From Paenibacillus sp. S150 (GTDB taxonomy: Bacteria > Bacillota > Bacilli > Paenibacillales > Paenibacillaceae): 64,000 nucleotides of DNA. Below are positions 1 to 8,456 of this stretch, one piece after another. A model generated the notes under the pieces. It saw only the letters and a program-made list of their open reading frames with translations, did not search any database and was not told where the DNA came from. Within the stretch, counting starts at the first letter, position 1. Each line of letters opens with the position of its first letter. The DNA is taken from positions 62,001-126,000 of the forward strand of contig NZ_JACBYI010000001.1 in assembly GCF_019352175.1 (NCBI RefSeq), given 5' to 3'. The position numbers and the translations under genes are program-made.

Positions 1-1397
1 GCCGCCTCGCTGCGGATCTCCTGCCAAAGCCGGTCCAGTCGTCCAAGAGAGCCGCGCAGCTTCTCCCCGGAACGGAACAGATTCCGCTCAAAGGGCGTAA
101 CCTCCTGCTGGACAGCCAGTGTGTAATCCCCCCACCGGTCCTCCCCCAAAGCCGGGATTTGGGCTGAAACGGTATTTGTAACCGGAGAAGCAGCGGCGGT
201 GGAAGAGAGCCCCTTCAATACGCGGCGTGCGGCGCTTCCCGCCGCCTTGAGAGCATAATCCGCAGCGCCTTGGCCGGCAAACACGCCCGAAGACATTGCC
301 CACGCCGAGTTATGGCTGCCTCCGCCGCTGACGGCCCCGCAGAACAGTTCCCTTGTTGCAGCATCTCCGGCTGCATACAGCCCCGGTACTCTGGTAGCGC
401 AGGACGAATTGACCAGATTGAGTCCACCCGTGCCGCGGACGGTTCCTTCAAAACGCATCGTTATTGGAAACCGTTCGGTGAACGGATCAATTCCGGCACG
501 TTCAAACTGCATGAAGAAATTGCTCTGCGACCAGGGAAGCAGCGGCCGCAGCCGTTCCGGCGTCCGGTCCAGCCGGCAGTACACCGGCTGGCTCATCAAT
601 GCTTTGGCAATGGCAGCCTTGCCGCGCATGGCATCTGCGCCTTCAATTATGCTCCCGTCTTCATAGTAAAACGTTGCATAGCGGTAGAAGGAGCCTTTTG
701 TAACCGACGAGAAGGTCGGAGAGATGTAATACGCATTGGAGAACTCCATGCCGGACAGCTCAGCCCCGGCTTCGGCGGCCAACAGATAGCCGTCGCCGGT
801 CAACACATTGGTGCCAAGCGCCTTGCTTAAAAATGCACATCCTCCGGTAGCGATTACAACTGCTTCAGCACGTACCCGCCATCGCCCGCCTGCTTGTCTG
901 CGGGAGCCTTCGGCACCTGCTACCCCTTCTCCATCTGCCAGAAGCTCAAGTGCCGGACTGTGATCCAGTATAGTCACTCCCGCCAGCTTGACCCGCTTGC
1001 GCATCAGCCGCATATACTCGGGTCCCTGCACACTTTTCAGATAAGGCCTGAAATCTTCTTCGAGTGGAAAGGGATAACCCCAATGGTGCAATTTGTGCAT
1101 GTTCTGATAGGTTTGCTCCAGAATATGCATCGACCACTCACGATTGGACAATCCCCCGCCCATTTCATAGCGGCTGTTCACGGCCTCTTCACGCACGCGC
1201 TGTTCAGGCTCGGTATAAATAATACCCGAGCCCGATGCCGCCGCAGCCCCGCTAGAACCGCAATAGCCTTTGTCGGCCAATACCACGCGCGCGCCCTTCG
1301 CCGCCGCAGTCACTGCCGCCCAAGCCCCGGCGGGACCACCGCCAAGGACCAATACGTCCGCCAGCAAGTCAACATCGTATTCATCAGTCCTTCCCAA
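1..1397 (-). CDS. FAD-dependent oxidoreductase of the fumarate reductase/APS reductase flavoprotein type (partial, C-terminus off window)
   Basis: About 465 codons are visible and the frame stays open to base 1, so the C-terminus is missing. The N-terminus carries a dinucleotide-binding loop, VLVLGGGPAGAWAAV, at about residues 15-30. Further on are VIATGGCAF and a late FAD-contact segment, VPGLYAAGDAATRELF, followed by a Gly-rich SGGGSHNSAWAMSSG. This order is typical of the flavoprotein subunits of the succinate dehydrogenase/fumarate reductase/APS reductase superfamily. No in-frame ATG exists upstream of the FAD loop. I chose the TTG at 1397, 8 nt after GGGGG; another TTG at 1403 lies too close. 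The gene is last of the visible sulfonate-type transport operon, so a role in oxidising or reducing an imported sulfur or nitrogen compound is plausible but not shown. The electron acceptor and any ferredoxin partner would lie beyond the left edge. Confidence 0.85.
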   Translation of the reverse strand, partial: MGRTDEYDVDLLADVLVLGGGPAGAWAAVTAAAKGARVVLADKGYCGSSGAAAASGSGIIYTEPEQRVREEAVNSRYEMGGGLSNREWSMHILEQTYQNMHKLHHWGYPFPLEEDFRPYLKSVQGPEYMRLMRKRVKLAGVTILDHSPALELLADGEGVAGAEGSRRQAGGRWRVRAEAVVIATGGCAFLSKALGTNVLTGDGYLLAAEAGAELSGMEFSNAYYISPTFSSVTKGSFYRYATFYYEDGSIIEGADAMRGKAAIAKALMSQPVYCRLDRTPERLRPLLPWSQSNFFMQFERAGIDPFTERFPITMRFEGTVRGTGGLNLVNSSCATRVPGLYAAGDAATRELFCGAVSGGGSHNSAWAMSSGVFAGQGAADYALKAAGSAARRVLKGLSSTAAASPVTNTVSAQIPALGEDRWGDYTLAVQQEVTPFERNLFRSGEKLRGSLGRLDRLWQEIRSEA

Positions 1398-1446
1398 TGA
1401 CAATTCCCCCCTCTGTTAATTTCGCTACGGCCGGCTCATGCGGCGT

Positions 1447-2310
1447 TCAGCCTTGATAGCTATCACGCCACTTAAGCCATTTTATTTCCATCATTCGGAC
1501 CAGCAAGTCAGTCAGCAGGCCCACAAGGGCAAATAAAAGTACACCGGCAAAGAGCAATGGAGCATCCATTGTTTGCTGCGCCCGCAGAATGATAAAACCG
1601 ATACCCGCGTTGGAGCCAATCATTTCGGCGATAAACAAGCCAATCCATGCCAGTCCGAAAGCAATTCGTATCCCCAGTAGAATGTGAGGCAGCGAAGCGG
1701 GCAGGATCAACAATGAGATTTGCTTAAAACGGCTGAATTGCAAAATGCGGGACACCTCAAGCAGCTTGGAGTCGGCACTGCGGATACCAAGAAAGGTATT
1801 AATGTAAAGAGGAAAAAAAGTGCCTTTGGCAATAATTAATATCTTCGACGTTTCACCAAAGCCAAACCAAATCAGAATAAGCGGCGCAACCGCCAGATGC
1901 GGGATCATCCGGATCATCTGTACTGTCGGGTCCAGCGCATGCTCGAACGGCCGAAACATTCCCGCTGCAATTCCGAACAGCAGGCCGAGAACACCGCCTA
2001 TGAGAAATCCGGACAGGACCCGGACAAGGCTTGTCTGCAGATCACTGTAAAATTCTCCCGAGCCCAGCAGACCCAAAAAGGCGTTGATAATCGCAACGGG
2101 GCTTGGCAGCAGCTCCCCGGAGACAAGCCCTGCAGAGCAGGCCGCCTGCCACAAGACCACAAGGCTGACCGGCACAATTGCCCCTGCCATATAATCGTTT
2201 AGTCTGGTACGGTTGTCTCGCCTGGATATTCTCCTTTTCCGGGCCGGTGAAGTCCGGAGTAAGATTGCCTTCTTCTGCGGCGTTCCTGCCCGGCTGCCTT
2301 CAACACTCAT
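1447..2310 (-). CDS. ABC transporter permease, sulfonate/nitrate/taurine (SsuC/TauC) type
   Basis: A 287-aa membrane protein with about six hydrophobic segments beginning near residue 43 (AGAIVPVSLVVLWQAACSAG). The BPD_transp_1 region includes PHLAVAPLILIWFGFGETSK and a loop with ILPASLPHILLGIRIAFGLA near residues 200-220. These are hallmarks of SsuC/TauC/NrtB-like permeases, which form the membrane channel for sulfonates, taurine, nitrate or thiamine precursors. It lies between the binding-protein gene upstream and the FAD oxidoreductase downstream, on the same strand. A second, related permease (3531-4358) is in the same operon, so the channel may be a heterodimer. The substrate cannot be read from sequence. 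The start sits about 8 nt after a GGGGGAAG ribosome site. Confidence 0.88.
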   Translation of the reverse strand: MSVEGSRAGTPQKKAILLRTSPARKRRISRRDNRTRLNDYMAGAIVPVSLVVLWQAACSAGLVSGELLPSPVAIINAFLGLLGSGEFYSDLQTSLVRVLSGFLIGGVLGLLFGIAAGMFRPFEHALDPTVQMIRMIPHLAVAPLILIWFGFGETSKILIIAKGTFFPLYINTFLGIRSADSKLLEVSRILQFSRFKQISLLILPASLPHILLGIRIAFGLAWIGLFIAEMIGSNAGIGFIILRAQQTMDAPLLFAGVLLFALVGLLTDLLVRMMEIKWLKWRDSYQG

Positions 2311-2407
2311 GCCATTCTTCCCCCTTCCCCTTGCATGGGAACAGCTGCCCTCCGCATCTAATTACGGGCAGGGCAGCCGCCGTGTCATTGGCTGTCCGGT
2401 GGCACGG

Positions 2408-3484
2408 TCAGCTTGACTGTGCGATCCATTCCTTAATATCAAAATCCTCCTCAATCAGCTTTTCGTCGAGCAGAAACTTTTTAACATCTTCAAGCTGCTG
2501 CAGACTCGCGTCTGTATAGGACGACTCGGCAATATTTTCAATCGGGTCCGTCTGTTTGACAATCTCCGGCTCGAAGCCGTTTATTTCAGACAGAAAATCA
2601 TAATATGCATCCGGCTGTGTTTTCAAATCCGCCAAAGCCTTGGCGCGCAATTCGGTCCACACCTTCGGAAATTCCGGAAATTCGCTTAAATATTCTTCAC
2701 TTGCCACCGTAACGAGCGAGCCGGACAGGGAGGGATTATTGGAGGAATTATCAAGCTCCGGATAGCCCTTGGCAATTACGCTGAGCGCAGTGCCGCCGTT
2801 TAGCGAACCGGCATCAATATCTCCCCGGGCCAGCGCCGATTCCACATCAGAAGCGTTCAGCTGAAGCAGTTTGTCCGGTTCAAAGATGCCTTCCTTGGCC
2901 AGAATGCCGGCTGTATAACGGTGCAATACGGAACCCTTCTGCGTGGCTACCTTTTTGCCCTTCAGTTCAGCCACCGAACTTACGCCGTCTTTCTTGCCTA
3001 TCAAATAAATAATGATACTGTTCGAGGGCTGGCCGACCAGCTTCGTTTTGGCGCCGCGGGAACGGGCCGATATTGCCGGAGTATCTCCGTAGATGCCGAT
3101 GTCCAGACGTCCGCCGATCAACGCCTCATTCAGGTCGGAGCCGCCGTTAAAACCTACGAATGTAATATTGGCAACACCCAGCCCGGCCAGCCCATCGGTT
3201 ATGATGCCGTTGCTGAAGCCCCAACCCTCCGCGCCTCCGGGGAGATTCTTCTTGTTATTTCCAATGTATCCGATCCTCAGCTCGGCGGGCGCCTTGAGAG
3301 TCTCGGCAGCCGCTGCGTTCTCAGGAGCTGCCGTTGCGGAAGGGGCAGCTGACGAAACCGCCTGCCCATTGCCTGCCGGGCTGTTAAGATTGCCTGAATT
3401 TCCGCAGGCCTGTACCAGCAGCAGCATGGCAATACCGGCAACAAGGGGTAGAAAGCGCTGTCTGTTTCTGTTTAAGATTTTCAT
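2408..3484 (-). CDS. ABC transporter substrate-binding lipoprotein, SsuA/TauA-like
   Basis: The chosen start at 3484 gives 358 aa beginning MKILNRNRQ, 9 nt after AAGGAG. An upstream in-frame start would add a non-signal extension. Residues 1-25 are a lipoprotein signal with lipobox LLVQAC, so the mature protein is lipid-anchored outside the membrane. A low-complexity Ser/Ala/Pro linker follows. The NMT1/SsuA-like fold then begins at LRIGYIGNNKKN and includes ALIGGRLDIGIYGDTPAISA and VAELKGKKVATQKGSVLHR, both characteristic of aliphatic sulfonate, taurine or nitrate receptors. It is flanked by two permease genes of the same operon. The exact ligand is unknown; a sulfonate is favoured only because of family and the neighbouring flavoprotein. 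Confidence 0.87.
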   Translation of the reverse strand: MKILNRNRQRFLPLVAGIAMLLLVQACGNSGNLNSPAGNGQAVSSAAPSATAAPENAAAAETLKAPAELRIGYIGNNKKNLPGGAEGWGFSNGIITDGLAGLGVANITFVGFNGGSDLNEALIGGRLDIGIYGDTPAISARSRGAKTKLVGQPSNSIIIYLIGKKDGVSSVAELKGKKVATQKGSVLHRYTAGILAKEGIFEPDKLLQLNASDVESALARGDIDAGSLNGGTALSVIAKGYPELDNSSNNPSLSGSLVTVASEEYLSEFPEFPKVWTELRAKALADLKTQPDAYYDFLSEINGFEPEIVKQTDPIENIAESSYTDASLQQLEDVKKFLLDEKLIEEDFDIKEWIAQSS

Positions 3485-3530
3485 ACGATAAGCTCCTTTA
3501 GGGAAATGTCCCGGATAAATGAAATTCAAA

Positions 3531-4358
3531 TTAATGCTCGTTGCCGCGCCAGCGCAGCAGCCTGCGCTCCATCAGCCTCACGAGCGAATCGGTGCCCAGC
3601 CCGACAAGCGCAAAAATGACGATGCCTACAAATACAACAGGTGTATTGGTAAAAGTCCGGGCGTCAATCATTAGAAAACCAATCCCCGAAGTGGGCCCGA
3701 CCAGTTCTGCCACAACCAGACTCAGCCAGGCGACGCCCAGCGATAGACGCAATCCCATCAGAATACTCGGCATTGCGGCGGGAATGACCAGCCTGAGCAG
3801 CTGTTGAGGCCGGGAGAACGCCAGCACCTTCGAGACCTCAAACAACCGGTTATCCGCATTGCGAACACCCAGAAAGGTGTTCAGGTATAGCGGAAAGAAC
3901 GCGCCTGTCCCGACCAGCAAAACCTTCGACAGCTCGCCAAAGCCAAACCACAGGACAAAAATGGGCGTAATCGCCAATTGCGGAATCATCCGTAGCATTT
4001 GCAGCATCGGATTAAGCATCCGCTCTGTTTGGCGGTAAAGTCCTACCAGGAGACCGGTAATAAGCCCCAAACTGCCGCCCAATGCAAAGCCGCCGGCCCA
4101 TCTAAGGGCACTGATTCGAAAATGATAGTACAGCTTGCCCGATTCAGTCAGCCTGTAAAAGGAAAGCGCAATCCTGGAAGGAGGCGGAAACAGCAGAACC
4201 GAGATCCATTCCATCCGTCCGAGAATCTCCCAAATAATGAGAAACAAAATTGGAAACGCCGCCCCGACGGCAAGACGCTTAAGCTTCGCCGCTTCGCCAG
4301 ACTTTCGCGCTGGCAGCAGCCTAGAATTGCTCCTGAATTTTGACGGATATTCGCTCAT
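3531..4358 (-). CDS. ABC transporter permease, sulfonate/nitrate (SsuC) type
   Basis: The start at 4358 (MSEYPSKF) follows AGGGAGG by 5 nt and replaces an upstream in-frame start, giving 275 aa. About six membrane segments are present. The cytoplasmic coupling loop VIPAAMPSILMGLRLSLGVA and the segment IPQLAITPIFVLWFGFGELS align with the same segments of the other permease in this operon (1447-2310), so the two are paralogues. It is the first gene of the operon, preceded by a good promoter candidate near 4525-4554. Having two SsuC-type permeases around one binding protein is less common than the usual single permease. No ATPase gene is in view; it presumably lies beyond base 1. Confidence 0.88.
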   Translation of the reverse strand: MSEYPSKFRSNSRLLPARKSGEAAKLKRLAVGAAFPILFLIIWEILGRMEWISVLLFPPPSRIALSFYRLTESGKLYYHFRISALRWAGGFALGGSLGLITGLLVGLYRQTERMLNPMLQMLRMIPQLAITPIFVLWFGFGELSKVLLVGTGAFFPLYLNTFLGVRNADNRLFEVSKVLAFSRPQQLLRLVIPAAMPSILMGLRLSLGVAWLSLVVAELVGPTSGIGFLMIDARTFTNTPVVFVGIVIFALVGLGTDSLVRLMERRLLRWRGNEH

Positions 4359-4446
4359 CCGTTCCTCCCTTTCCCATGCCTGCAAAGCTCATGTGTCCCA
4401 CGGAGATACTCAAATGAATTAACGCTTTTATGCATCACAGTAAAGT

Positions 4447-4473
4447 GATATAATCCAACCCGGTATGGATATC
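4447..4473. promoter_or_regulatory. Imperfect palindrome in the leader of the sulfonate-type operon
   Basis: The arms GATATAATCC and GGATATC face each other around a short centre. The site lies between the predicted start of transcription (about 4518) and the first gene (4358). It could bind a repressor such as a CymR-like sulfur regulator, but the match to any known consensus was not established. Confidence 0.3.
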
Positions 4474-4524
4474 GCCTCCCGTCTTCAAATCACACTATTC
4501 TCATAAGAATTTATTAATATGATT

Positions 4525-4554
4525 AATATAGTCGCACAATTATATAAAAGTCAA
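4525..4554 (-). promoter_or_regulatory. Predicted sigma-A promoter of the sulfonate-type operon
   Basis: On the minus strand TTGACT is followed 18 nt later by TATATT. This is close to the housekeeping consensus, in a very AT-rich stretch about 160 nt upstream of the first permease. Confidence 0.5.
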
Positions 4555-4650
4555 TCATATTAATTTTTAATTTAAAGTTTAGATGTTCCAATAAAGAAAT
4601 GCGATTAGAATAAGGGGAGGATTTAAGCTGAGGATATGTCCTAAGCCACA

Positions 4651-4682
4651 CAAAAAGGAGCAGCGCTATGCCTGCTCCTTTG
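4651..4682 (-). terminator. Intrinsic terminator after the isomerase gene (locus I operon)
   Basis: The inverted repeat AAAGGAGCAG / CTGCTCCTTT forms a 10-bp stem with an 8-nt loop. On the minus strand it is followed by a T-rich run (TTTTTGTG). It lies just downstream of the stop codon at 4710 and ends the locus I operon. Confidence 0.85.
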
Positions 4683-4709
4683 AATATAATATCAGTTTCC
4701 CGTCCACCA

Positions 4710-5597
4710 TTACACCGGATTAGGCACGAAGCTGCCGCCGCGGCAGTACTTCAAATAATTCAGCGCATGGACCTGGCCGGTCATTTCCAGCTCGTCCCGG
4801 TATACGGGATCATGCCAGCCCTCGATATCGATCGTGCCCTTGTAGCCGGCCTGGCGCAGGATCGTGATTACATCGGCCCAGTTGGTATCCCCGAAGCCGG
4901 GGGTCCGGTCCCATACATATGGCTTCGGACCATGGATGCCGTATTCCTTCACGATATCCCAGGCGATGGTGGCATCCTTGCCGTGCACATGGAACACCTT
5001 GTCCATCCATTTGCGCAGCTGCGGAAGCGGATCAATCAGCGCAATCAGCTGGTGGCAGGGCTCCCATTCCAGCCCGAGATTGTCGGCCGGAACGGCATTG
5101 AACATCTTCTCCCAGGCTGAAGGATTGTGGGCGATGTTCCACTCGCCGGTCTGCCAGTTCCCGCCCATGGCGCAATTCTCAAAGGCAATCCGCAGGCCGC
5201 GGTCCGCCGCCCGCTTCGCCAGCTCTCCGAATACCTCCGTAAATTTCGGCAGGGACTCGTCGATGGACAAGCCCGGCAGCCGCCCGGTGAACCCGCCTAC
5301 AATATCGGTGCCGAATAAGTGGGCATGATCAATCAGCCGCTCCCAGCTGGCGAGCGCATCGTTGCCGCCGTCCTTGCCTGCGAGCGGATTGCCATAGATG
5401 CCCACGGAGGAGATGACAAAATCATGCTCCGCGGCCAGCTCCCGCAGCCTCTCCGCCGTTTCGGCCAGATCGGTTTCGCCGGTGGTCTGCCAAAAGTTCA
5501 GGTTGAACGATTCGAAGCCATGCTGCACAATCTGCGGAATGACGGCGGCGGCTTCCCCGCCGCGGACGATCGTACCTATTCTTAATGGTTTTTGCAT
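4710..5597 (-). CDS. Sugar phosphate isomerase/epimerase family protein (xylose isomerase-like TIM barrel)
   Basis: A 295-aa protein starting MQKPLRIGT at 5597, 11 nt after GGAG; a GTG at 5609 would touch the ribosome site. The sequence fits the AP-endonuclease-2/xylose-isomerase-like barrel: ESFNLNFWQT near the N-terminus, IAFENCAMGG mid-protein, LGLEWEPCHQL, VFHVHGKDA and YKGTIDIEGWHDP near the end. The Glu, Asp and His residues of these strands typically bind a divalent metal in 2-keto-sugar epimerases and inosose-type enzymes. No signal peptide. It is the last gene of the locus I operon, directly behind the LacI regulator, so it probably converts the sugar that this locus imports. The substrate is unknown. 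Confidence 0.85.
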   Translation of the reverse strand: MQKPLRIGTIVRGGEAAAVIPQIVQHGFESFNLNFWQTTGETDLAETAERLRELAAEHDFVISSVGIYGNPLAGKDGGNDALASWERLIDHAHLFGTDIVGGFTGRLPGLSIDESLPKFTEVFGELAKRAADRGLRIAFENCAMGGNWQTGEWNIAHNPSAWEKMFNAVPADNLGLEWEPCHQLIALIDPLPQLRKWMDKVFHVHGKDATIAWDIVKEYGIHGPKPYVWDRTPGFGDTNWADVITILRQAGYKGTIDIEGWHDPVYRDELEMTGQVHALNYLKYCRGGSFVPNPV

Positions 5598-5634
5598 TCC
5601 GGATATCACTCCAATGAGGGTTTATAGTCGGCTC

Positions 5635-6657
5635 TTAACGAGCTTTGATCATCTTGCAGGAGCCGCGTTTGAGCAATACCGCATCGTAGACAATATGCTG
5701 GTTGCTGGACCGTCCGGAAATAAGGTCGAACAGTACACCCACGCTGGATAAGGCCATTTCCGTACCCGGCTGGCTGATCGTATCGAGGGAGGGGTGGTAA
5801 TATTCAGCCATCTCGATTCCGTCAAAACCAATGACCGAAATATCATCCGGGATAGACAGCCCTGCGGTAAGCACGGCTTTGGCTGCGCCGATCGCAATCG
5901 TGTCCGAGGCGGCAAAAATAGCCGTCAGCCCCTTGTTCTTGTTGAGCAGTCTTCGCGCGGCAGCAAACCCCGAGCTGGGACTGTACTCACAATCCTCAAC
6001 CAGCCCGGCATCGAAGGGCAAACCATGCTCCTCGAGCGCTTTTTTGTAGCCCAGGCACCGGCGGTTGCCTGTCGTTTCATCCAATAATGGAGACTTGGCC
6101 AGGAAACCGATATTCGTATGCCCGAGTGAGATCAGATATTTGGTGGCCTTATAGGCCTCCTTCAATTCATTGATAATGACACTGGAGAAGATGTCCGGGT
6201 CCACCTGCTGCGTTGAAGTGATGGTTGTCAGCACAAAAGGAACCGTCAGCTGTTTGAATTTCTCCTCAGAATGGTTATAGGTTCCGCCCATGAAGATAAT
6301 CCCGACCAGATTCTTCTCCTTCACCAGCTGGATTGCTGCATTGATTTCATCCGTTCCATCCTCCACCTGCTGGATCAGAAACGGGTACCCCCGCAGATTA
6401 ACCTGCCGTTCAATTTCTTTGATCATATTGGAGAAGAAGGGATTGGTAATCCCCTTGACCATGAGTGCAATGTTCTTGGATTGCGTAGTTTTCAAATTCT
6501 GCGCGTTGGAATTGGGAATGTAATTGTATTCCTTGACCACACTTAGAACCTTCTCCCGTGTGGCCTTGCTCACCAGTCCCTTGTTGTTGATCACCCTGGA
6601 AACCGTCGAGATGCCAACACCGGAAATCCGCGCGATATCCTTGATATTCACGTCCAC
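5635..6657 (-). CDS. LacI-family transcriptional regulator of locus I
   Basis: A 340-aa protein of normal LacI length. The N-terminal helix-turn-helix IKDIARISGVGISTVSRVIN (residues 5-24) is followed by a hinge with ALEK-type features near residue 55 and a periplasmic-binding-like effector domain, including GIIFMGGTY, IGFLAKSP and ISVIGFDGIEMAEY. The start is GTG at 6657, 6 nt after GGAGG. Such proteins bind a palindromic operator centred on CG and release it when a sugar binds. Two copies of exactly such a palindrome, GAAACGTTTC, lie at 10377 and 10576 beside the divergent promoters of this locus, and this is the only full-length LacI gene nearby. I infer that it represses the transport operon, itself included, and the GH3 gene. 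Confidence 0.9.
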   Translation of the reverse strand: MDVNIKDIARISGVGISTVSRVINNKGLVSKATREKVLSVVKEYNYIPNSNAQNLKTTQSKNIALMVKGITNPFFSNMIKEIERQVNLRGYPFLIQQVEDGTDEINAAIQLVKEKNLVGIIFMGGTYNHSEEKFKQLTVPFVLTTITSTQQVDPDIFSSVIINELKEAYKATKYLISLGHTNIGFLAKSPLLDETTGNRRCLGYKKALEEHGLPFDAGLVEDCEYSPSSGFAAARRLLNKNKGLTAIFAASDTIAIGAAKAVLTAGLSIPDDISVIGFDGIEMAEYYHPSLDTISQPGTEMALSSVGVLFDLISGRSSNQHIVYDAVLLKRGSCKMIKAR

Positions 6658-6678
6658 TATACTCCTCCATTTAGGGGC

Positions 6679-6707
6679 AAGGGAGCTATAGCGGTTATAG
6701 CTCCCTT
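6679..6707 (-). terminator. Intergenic hairpin between the binding-protein gene and lacI-type gene
   Basis: The perfect 12-bp inverted repeat AAGGGAGCTATA / TATAGCTCCCTT encloses a 5-nt loop. On the minus strand only a weak T content follows. It may be a partial terminator or an mRNA 3' stabiliser that lets the binding protein be made in excess over the regulator. Confidence 0.55.
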
Positions 6708-6803
6708 ACGACTGTTAACATTCCTTTAGAGCGTGCCGTCCAACCGGATTCCCGGGAGGGCAATCCGGCATTGTCCCGCAATCGCCGGGCCTGAAGGCAG
6801 CTC

Positions 6804-8378
6804 CTAGTTGACAGGAACAAATTCTGCCAATTGCTTCTCTACTTCGGCAATGACCTTGTCAACTCCTGCTTTTTGCAGCTGCTCGCGGTAATCCGCAACC
6901 GCCGCTTTGGGGTCCTTGCTTGTTTTGCCAAGCATCAGCTGAATGCCCAGCTGTGAATTGACATTGGAGATGGCGGCAATTTCCGTAGTCACATTCGATG
7001 GATCAAAGCTGAAGCCGTTGTACGGATCATCGATGGCGACTTTGTCCCATTCCGCGAACAAGGAGTTGCGGATCGGATTTTCGGTATCGCTTGGAACCAC
7101 GAATTTGTCATTTCTGAGGGACCAGGCCGAGAAGCCGCCGGCATCCGTTTTTTCATTGTAGCCCGGAGGATTCTTCTTCACACCGTCTTCAATGACATAT
7201 TGCTTGCCTTCAATTCCGTATTGAATAAGGTTGTAGTAGCTTTGATCGGTCATGAACTTCTCAATCACCATCAGTGCGCGTTCCGGATTGGCCGAGTTGG
7301 TGCTGATTACGGTGGAGTTGTCCACGCCCATCTTGCGTTTGATCTTCTTATTGGCTTCAGCGAAGGTGAAGAAGTAAGGGTCTGAATCCGGCTGTGCCTT
7401 CAAATCCGCACCATATTGGCCGATCCAGTCCTGGGCATGCGTCAGATAGCCCGCAGAATTGGCCGCCCGGAAGTTATCCTTGCCGCCGAGGGTTGCAGAC
7501 AGCACGTCCTTGCTCCAATAGCCTTTATCCGCCCATTCGCGCATCTTCACAGCCCAATCCTCGAACTCCTGGGTGAAGGCCGGATGAAAGACGGTTTTAT
7601 AATCCTCGGGACTTTTGGTCACCAGATTCAGTTCATTTAAAGAAATCCCCGGTGCATTAAGCCACATATCCGTGGTGTCCACCAGCATTCTGAACATATT
7701 CGCCGCATCTTCAGCCTTCCCGTTAATCGGCGGGAACGATTCATTCTCGACGACATTATCCATATATTCGACCATTTCGTCCAGAGAGGTGATTTTATCC
7801 ATACCATATTTCTTCAGCAGGTCCGAACGGTAGGCATATCCGGTAGGCGTATATTCGCTGTAAAGACTCGGAACGCCATAAATTTTGCCCTTGTACTTGG
7901 TATTCTCCCAGACACTGTCCGGGATTTCCGCCTTCAGCTTGGGAGCAACCTTGTCCAGCATCTCAGTAATGTCCACCAGAGCGCCTTCACTGGCCAGTGT
8001 AAAGTAAGAGACCGGCGCTCCGGGAGAGGCATGCGACATATCAAACTTTTCACCGGAAGCGAATAACAACGGGTACTTGGTCGCCGTATCCGGCCAGTCG
8101 ATATACTTCACTTCAATGGTTGCATTGAGATCCGCCTTCAGCTTCTTGTTGATCTCGGCGAGAATCGCCTTGTTGGCCACCCCTTCGCTGCCCCACAGGT
8201 AGTACACCAGCTTGGCCTCCTTGGAAGTATCCGCGCCTCCTGTGTCAGCCGAGCTTTCCGGTGCTCCCGAAGCTGCCGGAGCATTGCCGGACTCATTGCT
8301 GTTGGATGTGCAGGCTGTTAATACCCCGGCAAGCATGAGGACAGCGATTAAAGAAGACACAATCTTTTTGCCTTTCAT
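6804..8378 (-). CDS. Extracellular sugar-binding lipoprotein, LplA-type (ABC transporter family 1)
   Basis: A 524-aa protein, the long size usual for LplA/YtcQ-like receptors in Paenibacillus. Residues 1-23 form a lipoprotein signal with lipobox LAGVLTAC. A Ser/Ala/Gly linker follows to about residue 50, and then the mature domain starts at AKLVYYLWGSEG. Internal segments such as KIYGVPSLYSEYTPTGYAYR are typical of this group. The start follows GGGAGG by 8 nt. It captures an oligosaccharide outside the membrane and delivers it to the permeases at 8457-9359 and 9394-10329, which precede it in the operon. A shared ATPase encoded elsewhere is assumed. The sugar cannot be named; the GH3 and isomerase partners suggest a beta-linked oligosaccharide. 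Confidence 0.9.
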   Translation of the reverse strand: MKGKKIVSSLIAVLMLAGVLTACTSNSNESGNAPAASGAPESSADTGGADTSKEAKLVYYLWGSEGVANKAILAEINKKLKADLNATIEVKYIDWPDTATKYPLLFASGEKFDMSHASPGAPVSYFTLASEGALVDITEMLDKVAPKLKAEIPDSVWENTKYKGKIYGVPSLYSEYTPTGYAYRSDLLKKYGMDKITSLDEMVEYMDNVVENESFPPINGKAEDAANMFRMLVDTTDMWLNAPGISLNELNLVTKSPEDYKTVFHPAFTQEFEDWAVKMREWADKGYWSKDVLSATLGGKDNFRAANSAGYLTHAQDWIGQYGADLKAQPDSDPYFFTFAEANKKIKRKMGVDNSTVISTNSANPERALMVIEKFMTDQSYYNLIQYGIEGKQYVIEDGVKKNPPGYNEKTDAGGFSAWSLRNDKFVVPSDTENPIRNSLFAEWDKVAIDDPYNGFSFDPSNVTTEIAAISNVNSQLGIQLMLGKTSKDPKAAVADYREQLQKAGVDKVIAEVEKQLAEFVPVN

Positions 8379-8456
8379 TAGGTAAGCCTCCCTTTTCTCT
8401 TCTATATTATGAAATCTGTCATTTATAATAAACGCCCTTCGACAAGCAGGCGTCCA

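Noticed and set aside
4386..4560. Possible SAM or other sulfur riboswitch upstream of the sulfonate-type operon
   Set aside because: The leader lacks the conserved S-box core and its paired helices; only a short palindrome is visible.
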